Assembly (NCBI GenBank): GCA_026008535.1
Contig: BRKX01000009.1
Span: 48,171,001-48,235,000, forward strand
Length of the DNA stretch: 64,000 bases
Source: Perilla frutescens
Taxonomy: Eukaryota; Streptophyta; Magnoliopsida; Lamiales; Lamiaceae
Direction: 5' to 3'
Every line of letters begins with the position of its first letter. The first letter of the stretch is position 1. The notes below the pieces were generated by a model that worked only from the letters and a program-made list of their open reading frames with translations, made no database searches and was not told the origin of the DNA. This document shows positions 57,251 to 64,000 of the stretch, in pieces. The position numbers and the translations under genes were made by a program.

Positions 57251-58614
57251 TGATAAACATGGTTTTTGCATGCATTTGAGTGTTTATGTTGATCATATTT
57301 GAAGATTAATGCATGTTTAAGTTGAGGTTTTGTGGTCATTTCGGTTTTTCTCGTGCACTTTCATGTTTTGTTGTTTTTGTTGAAGTTCAAGCTAAAACAG
57401 AGGATACTTTCAAGATCCAATTCAGTTGGTAAATAAGCTAGAAATATAGACAATCGAGTTGGGGTCATTTTGCAACTTGAATCGGGTCAATCGGATGAGA
57501 AACGAGCAAGAATGAAGCAAAACAGTGGATTTGGACAGAAAAATCCACCGATCCAGCCACCGATCTGCGGGTTTTGGCCGCCGGTCGGCGGGTCGTAACT
57601 TGTGGGTCGGCGGGCGCGACGTTTTTTGGCTCCCGGACGCGTTTTCGGCCAACGAACTCATCTTTTGGGCCGGATTTTCGATACCTAGTATATATATGAT
57701 TGTTTTGGATGAATTTTATAGACTTTGATCATTATTTTAGAGTTCTAATTTTATTTTACATTCGAGAAACCTCTGTCGATCTTCAGCCATGAAGAATTGA
57801 AGTTTTATTCAACGAATCATCGTTCCGGCTCTTTTAATCTTTTGCAATTTTATTTTATGTTGATGATGATTATTATTTTCATTATTTCCATGGATTTAAT
57901 TATGAGTGAGTAGTTCTTTTATTAATTCTAGGGTTTGCAAGCATGTTGAATTTACGTGTTTAATTTAATCTTGTTATTTTTTCCTTCTGATTATTGTGTC
58001 CAATTGTTCAAGTATTTTTTATTTCATGTTTGATTACTGGCCATAATTAATTGCATGCTAGCTAGTTAATTTGAGACCTGACGGAGATAATTAACTAGTG
58101 GGATTAATTGAACATTTTGATACACGTTCCATGGAATCTGTAGGGGATTTAATCTGTTAATCGATCGAGAGTTAGTAAATTAACCTAGAGACGAAAGTGA
58201 TAGGTAATTTATTAATCTACTTCTACCTTGAGACCTGGCAGAGATAGGTAGGTATATTTCTGATTCTTGACCAATAATCGGATTAAAGTAGGAATTATTA
58301 AGATTGAATTAATACATAGTCGATACATGTGCACTGCATTCCCTAGGATTAATATTTCATTAATTGATTGAGTCTGTTGAATTATTTTAATTGATTTAAT
58401 TGTGTATATTGAAGTATTTTTTTTTCTAATTTCGTTTAAATTCGTGTCTAGATTTAGTAAACCCGAATTTGGTAACCTGGATAATAGAGAGTTGTTAACT
58501 TAGTACTCAGTGTTGATCTTTGTTTCAGTCCTTGTTGATACGATACTCGATTCACTGATTATATTTCATTGTCATGTGTTAGTTGCAGATTAGTGCATAA
58601 AAATTAGTGCATCA
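57251..58614 (+). repeat. 5' LTR of element D
   Basis: 1,364 bp, TGATAAAC...GTGCATCA. A TATA-like GTATATATAT lies at 57689-57698. GC-rich stretches 57540-57660 precede it. The U5 word TTGATACGATACTCG lies at about 58534-58550. Confidence 0.93.
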
Positions 58615-58723
58615 ACTTTTTGGCGCTATTGCTGGGGACTGTAATTGATTATACACTGATATTATTACTATCAACTATTTATTATTTCAGGAAAAAAAAA
58701 ACAAAAAAAAAATTAAAGATCTT

Positions 58724-59563
58724 GGTGGGAATGTGGAAGAGATGCTCAGATTTATGATGCACCAAATGGATGAGCAAACTAGAGCATGGAGTGTTCCATA
58801 TACTTTGCCTATGAATCAAATACATCAACCACCCATCGAGTATCAATGATTTGAGCAATATTATCGTCCAGTGAGCACGTTGGAAGTTCAGATGGAGCAA
58901 ATGACCGACAGTGCACTATCTTTTTGGGACACTAATCAAAGATATGAGCCAGATTTGACCCATTTGAAGGATATGATGCATCACATGGACGCAAATATGA
59001 TGGATTTCAATGCTAGATTAGATAAGATAATAGATTATACAAAGGAGATGAAAAGTTCTTTGATTAGAACTTCACAGCATGCCAGTTCAATTCTTCATAA
59101 GTGAAAAATGTTGTATCATTTGAAGATGACTCAGAGGTGTTTATGGTTGAAGAAGAAGAAAAAAAAAGCTGGGATATCTGTTAAAATTGAAGAGCCTCCC
59201 AAAGAGATGGTGAAACACCAAGGATTAGCTCAAACATTGCCAAAGACATCACAGAAGCTGCAAGATAAAGTTGTGGAATTAAAACATCCACATAGTAAAG
59301 AAAAAACATCTCAGCAACCTGTCAAGAATGAACAATCAATGGAATGGTGCACAAGGGTGGAAAAATGCATTGCTTTATTTTTTATAAATAAAAGCAAATT
59401 TTCTATGGAAGATACTCATAGATATGGAACCAAGCTAAAAGCTTCACAGATTTTGTGTATGCAAAAGGAAGAAGAACCATCTGCAAGGTTCTGCAATGCC
59501 TTTAATGATAGAGTGTCGCAATTGTTTTCGATCTCGTTGACTGTTGAGGTATCGTCTAGCTAA
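58724..59563 (+). pseudogene. Unrecognised ORF of element D, broken
   Basis: The frame starts near 58724 and reads RFMMHQMDEQTRAW. It is cut by a stop near 58850, reopens at 58871-59104 (77 residues, acidic and helical), stops again, and resumes in a shifted frame at 59108-59563 (151 residues, Lys/Gln-rich). The last codons run into the first hairpin of the module: its TAA lies inside the loop. I recognise no domain. The position (after a short leader, before the module) would suit a degenerate gag or gag-pol fusion with its middle deleted, but the protein wording does not match the gags of A or B. Confidence 0.5.
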
Positions 59564-59600
59564 AGACGTTAAATAAAGCACTGGATGGGAGGTAACCCAT
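59553..59600 (+). ncRNA. Double-hairpin module, element D copy
   Basis: CGTCTAGCTAAAGACG (4-bp stem, 8-nt loop), a 16-nt linker TTAAATAAAGCACTGG, then ATGGGAGGTAACCCAT (5-bp stem, 6-nt loop AGGTAA). It is present although the element has lost all pol sequence. Confidence 0.6.
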
Positions 59601-61013
59601 CATTTTACTTGCTTTTTTTTTCTTTATTTTCTTTTGTTTAGTGTCTTGTTTTAGTGTGCTAACATGTAGAAAGGAGTTTTGGAGCACAAAGCTAATTTGA
59701 GATCATCCATGCCGGTTTCCTGATCCTTTTCTCCATGTTTGTGTGAGTTTGTTCCAAACACATCCTTTATTTGGTTCCCTCCAAACTTATTCTCTTTGCA
59801 ATTGAATAAGTTTGGGGGAGGGGGATAGATATGATATGTTTGGCATATGTTTTTTTTTATTTCTTAGTGTCTTTATTTTTGTGTTTTTATAGTCGTGTCT
59901 TGTGAACTTGATTTTTGAAAATTTGAGGAATATGATTTCAGTAATTTATGTGATTTAATTGTGAAATTGATCTCAGTATTTGGAGCATTGAATATAGCCT
60001 GTGAGTTTTGAGCCTTTAACTATTTATCTTTGCACAATTATATTCTTTGTTGAGTGTTGTACATACCTACTTTGCATCACTAGGACTTGCCTAGGTTTCT
60101 GTTTTGAGATTGCAAATGTGCGAGAGTTTAGACATGATTTTAGGCCATTTGTTGATAGCCACATTATATCTATACACTAGCCTTGATCATGATCACTTGT
60201 TAGCCATTTTGAGCCATAATAGCCTTTCTTTGACGGATAATAGGAGGTAATGGATGGAGACTACGGGTATCTGTTTGGGTTGTTTAGTTGAAAAATATAT
60301 GAAAATAAAAGAGACCCATGTGCTTATTTGATGGTTATTCTCATAAGCTCTCAAAAAAAAAAAGAAAAAAAATGAAATAGTCAATGAAAAGAGCAAAAGA
60401 AGTAATTGAGAATGTTTGCTTCTATTTGACTAGTTTGTTGATGTGAAAAAAGAGCATAAGAGGATGACTAGTTTGCACTGAAAAATTGAGTGTAGTATGG
60501 AGTTTTTTTTATCTTTTGTGTTTGTTTGGTGGAACTTTGGTGTGGAGGAAGATGGAATATTAATAATCCATACTCGGTTTGAAGTGAACATAAGGTGTAG
60601 TGATGTAAATTTATTTGAGTCACTTAGCCATATTTCCCTACCTTAACCAATGTCCCTATATTACAACCTAAGAAAAAGACCCATTTGATCTTTAATTTAG
60701 CACATAAAAAGTGGTGGAGGAATTAGACAATTGGCAAGTCTATAGTTTTGTATTTGTATGGTATTGTTTCGATGAGTGAACTTTCTTGATACACTTGAGC
60801 GTTAAGTGATACACTTCCTTGTGAGATTCAAGTGTTACATTGCCGAAATTAATTTTTGCAGTTGAGTTGTGTAGATTATTGTGATTTTATTTGCCCTTTA
60901 TTTTTTTTATTTTGAGGCATCGATGATCGAGTTTGCTATTCTCCTCCATGTTTATATTTTCTTAGTATTCTCCTCATTGTTCGAAGACGAACAATGGTTC
61001 AAGTTTGGAGGAT
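59601..61013 (+). other. 3' part of element D, non-coding
   Basis: AT-rich, with the phrase AAGTTTGGGGGAGGGGGATA near 59810 (a second purine-rich tract) and the polypurine tract AAGTTTGGAGGAT at the LTR edge (61001-61013). No ORF of note. Confidence 0.6.
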
Positions 61014-62375
61014 TGATAAACATGGTTTTTGCATGCATTTGAGTGTTTATGTGGATCATATTTGAAGATTAATGCATGTTTAAGTTGAGGTTTTGTGGTC
61101 GTTTCGGTTTTTCTCGTGCACTTTCATGTTTTATTATTTTTGTTGAAGTTTAAGCTGAAACAGAGGATACTTTCAAGATCCAATTCAGTTGGAAAATAAG
61201 CTAGAAAGATAGAGAATCGAGTTGATGTCATTTTACAACTTGAATCGGGTCAATCGGACGAGAAATGAGCGAGAACGAAGCAAAACAATGGATTTGGACA
61301 GAAAAATTCGTCGATCCAGCCGCCGATCTGTGGGTTTTGGCCGCCGGTCAGTGGGTCCTGACTTGTGGGTCGGCGAGCGTGACGTTTTTTGGCTCCTAGA
61401 CGCGTTTTCGGCCCATGAACTCATCTTTTGGGCCGGATTTTCGATACCTAGTATATATAGGATTGTTTTGGACGAATTTTACAGACTTTGATCATGATTT
61501 TAGAGTTCTAACTTTATTTTACATTCTAGAAACCTCTGTGGATCTTCAGCCATGAAGAATTGAAATTTTATTAGATGAATCATCATTCCGGTTCTTTTAA
61601 TCTTTTGCAATTTTATATTATGTTGATGATGATTATTATTTTCGTTATTCCATGGTTTTAATTATGAGTAAGTAGTTCTTTTATTAATTCTAGGGTTTGC
61701 AAGTATGTTGAATTTATGTGTTTAATTTAATCTTGTTATTTTTCCTTTCTTATTATTGTATTCAATTGTTCAAGTGCTTTTTATTTCATGCTTGATTACT
61801 GGCCATAATTAATTGCATGCTAACTAGTTAATTTGAGACCTAGCGGAGATAATTAACTAGTGGAATTAATTGAACATTTTGATACACGTTCTATGGAATC
61901 TGTAGGGGATTTAATCTGTTGATCTATCGGGAGTTAGTAAATTAACCTAGAGACGAAAGTGATAGGTAATTTATTAATCTACTTCTACCTTGAGACCTGG
62001 CGGAGATAGGTAGGTATATTTCTGATTCTTCACCAATAATCGGATTAAAGTGGGAATTATCAGGATTGAATTAATACATAATCGATACATGTGTACTGCA
62101 TTCCCTATGATTAATATTTCATTAATTGATTGAGTCTGTTGAATTATTTTAATTGATTTAATTGTGTATATTGAAGTTTTTTTTTTCTAATTTCGTTTAA
62201 ATTTGTGTCTTGATTTAGTAAATCCGAATTTGGTAACCCAGATAATAGAGAGTTGTTAGCTTAGTACTCAGTGTTGATCTTTGTTTCAGTTCCTGTGGAT
62301 ACGATACTCGATTCACTGATTATATTGCATTGTCATGTGTTAGTTGCAGATTAGTGCATAAAAATTAGTGCATCA
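61014..62375 (+). repeat. 3' LTR of element D
   Basis: 1,362 bp, closely similar to the 5' LTR with scattered substitutions. The U5 word CCTGTGGATACGATACTCG is better preserved here (about 62292-62310). Confidence 0.93.
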
Positions 62376-62842
62376 GCAGTGGTGACGAAGCAAAACCATA
62401 ATGCTGACGTAGTACAAATATATAATTATTATGATTTGTTCCAACTCATTTATGATTTACCACATCCAGTCAATGTTTATTTCATCCAATTATGATTTTT
62501 TCCATTTAATTAGAGTCTATTAAATCAAATTAGGTTTATAATTAATTTTTAGAATATATTTATCACTAAAAACATTTGAAGACTTTAATTAGCATAACTA
62601 TAATGCTTCATTAGCATGATGATAATATAATACTTAGTTAGCATGACGATTTGTTTTCAAATCCTCCACCATTTTTATAAGATACCAAATTACGTTAATA
62701 CCCCTGCGCAAAAAACTTTTCAAATATTACAGAATTGCCACCGCTTTTTTCATCATATCTGGGTCTTTGATTTTTGAGGATTGTGTGGTGTGATGATGTG
62801 GTCCTAGTTCTCACACTAGAATTGGTTTTCACCTAACCCCTC

Positions 62843-62866
<24 letters not shown>

Positions 62867-62876
<10 letters not shown>

Positions 62877-63263
62877 CTCATTTTCCATGTAACAACATAC
62901 AATTGGATTTTTTTTAAATAAATCATTTTTTATCTTAATTATTTATTTATCACTTTTTAATTTAAAATGTTAATTAAAATTATAACTCCATTTTTAAAAT
63001 TCAAAAGAAATAAAAAAATAAAAAATATTCTAGAAAATTTATATAAACTATAAATATTTATATATATATATATATATATATTACTCATTTTCCATGTAAC
63101 AACATACAATTGGATTTTTTTTAAATAAATCATTTTTTATCTTAATTATTTATTTATCACTTTTTAATTTAAAATGTTAATTAAAATTATAACTCCATTT
63201 TTAAAATTCAAAAGAAATAAAAAAATAAAAAATATTTTAGAAAATTTATATAAACTATAAATA
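62867..63263. repeat. Tandem duplication, 207-bp period
   Basis: TTACTCATTTTCCATGTAAC begins at 62874 and again at 63081. The units, including their (TA)n runs, are nearly identical (one clear substitution: ATTCTAG versus ATTTTAG). Such close identity means a recent duplication. Confidence 0.95.
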
Positions 63264-63806
63264 TTATATTATTTAAGTGTAAAAATGATTAATATACTAA
63301 ATAAAATATGCGTTTTGTCATTTTTTTTATGAGAATTTATTTTTTCATTAATGAAAAGTTGCTTTATACAGATTTTAAAATATTTATAAGTTAATACTCC
63401 CTCCCTTTTTGTATATTTGTTGTTTTAAATTTTTAATTAATTGCATGAAAAAGCCTCAATTAACCATTATAATAATCTATATAATATAAATTTCAATAAT
63501 CGTTGCAAATTGTTTGCATGGTGGGATTATGATTTTGCTTTTAGTGCCGGTAGATTGAGAGGAATTAAAAGCTCACGAGTATGATATAAATAGTTAGTTA
63601 TATATACTAAAATTAACGCATGTGCTTTAGAATATTCATTAGAATAATTTATAGGAAGTGTAAAAGGTATTCTTAATTGATGTTAGTTGCCCTCTTAAAT
63701 TTCCTAGAGCTCTCCTTATTGATGTAATAATTTCATATTTGGGTTGCTACTAAATCTCTTAATTTGTGAAATTAATATTGACATTAATATATATATATAT
63801 AGTTAA
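63264..63806. other. AT-rich spacer, nothing recognised
   Basis: No gene. A short (TA)n lies at 63788-63800, just before the Copia fragment. Confidence 0.4.
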
Positions 63807-63971
63807 TTTCTGAAAAAGGATATGTTTGTTGCACAGGCTAAAGGATTTGAAGATCCACATCATTCAGAGTTTGTGTTCAAAGTAAAGAAGGCACTTTATG
63901 GCTTAAAGCAGGCTCCTCAAGCATGGTATGAAAGACTCGCAACATACCTGGTTAGCAAAGGATACAACCGA
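63807..63971 (+). pseudogene. Copia reverse-transcriptase fragment
   Basis: An open frame encoding the Copia RT segment around FVAQAKGFEDP and KKALYGLKQAPQAWYERL, highly typical of Ty1/Copia pol. It is open for about 55 codons but has no pol sequence before it, and is interrupted at 63972 by a CACTA terminus. Whether it resumes beyond cannot be seen. Confidence 0.9.
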
Positions 63972-64000
63972 CACTACAAGAAAAAAGCTCATACACCACG
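63972..64000 (+). mobile_element. Start of a second CACTA element (cut by window end)
   Basis: CACTACAAGAAAAAAG followed by CATACACCACG matches the left end of the element at 23642 with two differences in the visible 29 bases. It is inserted in the Copia RT fragment. The other end is outside the window. Confidence 0.8.

Larger units (their letters stand above)
57251..62375 (+). mobile_element. Non-autonomous LTR element D (LARD-like)
   Basis: 5.1 kb on the plus strand: LTR 57251-58614, interior 58615-61013, LTR 61014-62375. The flanking duplication is nearly intact (ACAGT at 57246-57250, GCAGT at 62376-62380). The primer site at 58620 (TGGCGCTATTGCTGGGGA) is a tRNA-Asp type with three changes, and the polypurine tract AAGTTTGGAGGAT precedes the right LTR. 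The 2.4-kb interior has no pol, only an unrecognised broken ORF and the hairpin module. Mobility would depend on Athila-type enzymes in trans. Confidence 0.9.
56552..62845. mobile_element. Foldback element split by element D
   Basis: The left end (56552-56601, TGGTGTGAGAACC near 56580) and right end (62790-62845, with GTTCTCACACTAG) are imperfect inverted repeats. The two halves (56552-57250 and 62376-62845) share TTATTCCATCT- and GCTAACG/TTAGCAT-type words, so they once formed one element of about 1.2 kb. Element D inserted in its middle. The left end abuts (AC)n and the right end abuts (AT)n. Confidence 0.65.

Noticed and set aside
1..64000. A CRISPR array, bacterial defence system or phage genes
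   Set aside because: No regularly spaced repeats and no prokaryotic gene arrangement. All coding signals are plant genes or plant retroelements.

Overview
This is gene-poor, AT-rich plant nuclear DNA, almost certainly from a eudicot. The evidence is the retroelement families present, the primer sites for plant initiator-tRNA-Met and tRNA-Asp, and two intronless berberine-bridge-enzyme-like (BBE-like) genes. The sequence does not settle the species. I saw nothing bacterial, no CRISPR array and no rRNA or tRNA gene.

Only two host genes look intact: secreted FAD-linked BBE-like oxidases at 2340-3947 and 25440-27038, both on the minus strand. The 21 kb between them is mostly retrotransposon. The first gene has an unusual residue set just after its FAD-linking Cys; the second keeps the common pattern there.

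Layout. 1-2075: remnant of a Ty3/Gypsy Athila-like element (C): gag fragment, primer site and LTR. 2340-3947: BBE-like gene 1. 4462-4525: a 64-bp retroposon tail with a perfect 17-bp target duplication. About 4638-9381: degenerate Ty1/Copia element (E) holding an antisense fragment of another Copia gag. 10378-22941: Athila-type element A, complete in outline, minus strand. 23642-24087: CACTA miniature element. 25440-27038: BBE-like gene 2. 27.1-32.5 kb: AT-rich DNA with tRNA-derived SINEs, an inverted duplication and a SINE palindrome. 32552-40562: wreck of a long-LTR Gypsy element that contains a hAT-type element (38050-39270). 41111-41353: a long-TIR foldback element. 42416-56471: Athila-type element B, minus strand. 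56552-62845: a foldback element split by the LTR element D (57251-62375), which has no pol. 62867-63263: a 207-bp tandem duplication. 63807-63971: a Copia reverse-transcriptase scrap, cut at 63972 by the start of a second CACTA element that runs off the window.

Elements A and B have the order LTR, tRNA-Asp primer site, gag, protease, reverse transcriptase, RNase H, integrase, third ORF, polypurine tract, LTR. Both are dead copies: each carries several nonsense codons and a frameshift. Their LTR pairs differ by roughly 4 percent, so they are fairly recent. Both are flanked by the same 5-bp duplication, ATATG.

The most interesting signal is outside the coding regions. Just after the end of pol in A and B, and at the end of the unrelated-looking ORF of D, lies the same ~48-nt module. 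It reads as two small hairpins with fixed loop sizes and compensatory base changes. It lies 11 nt after the pol stop codon in both A and B.
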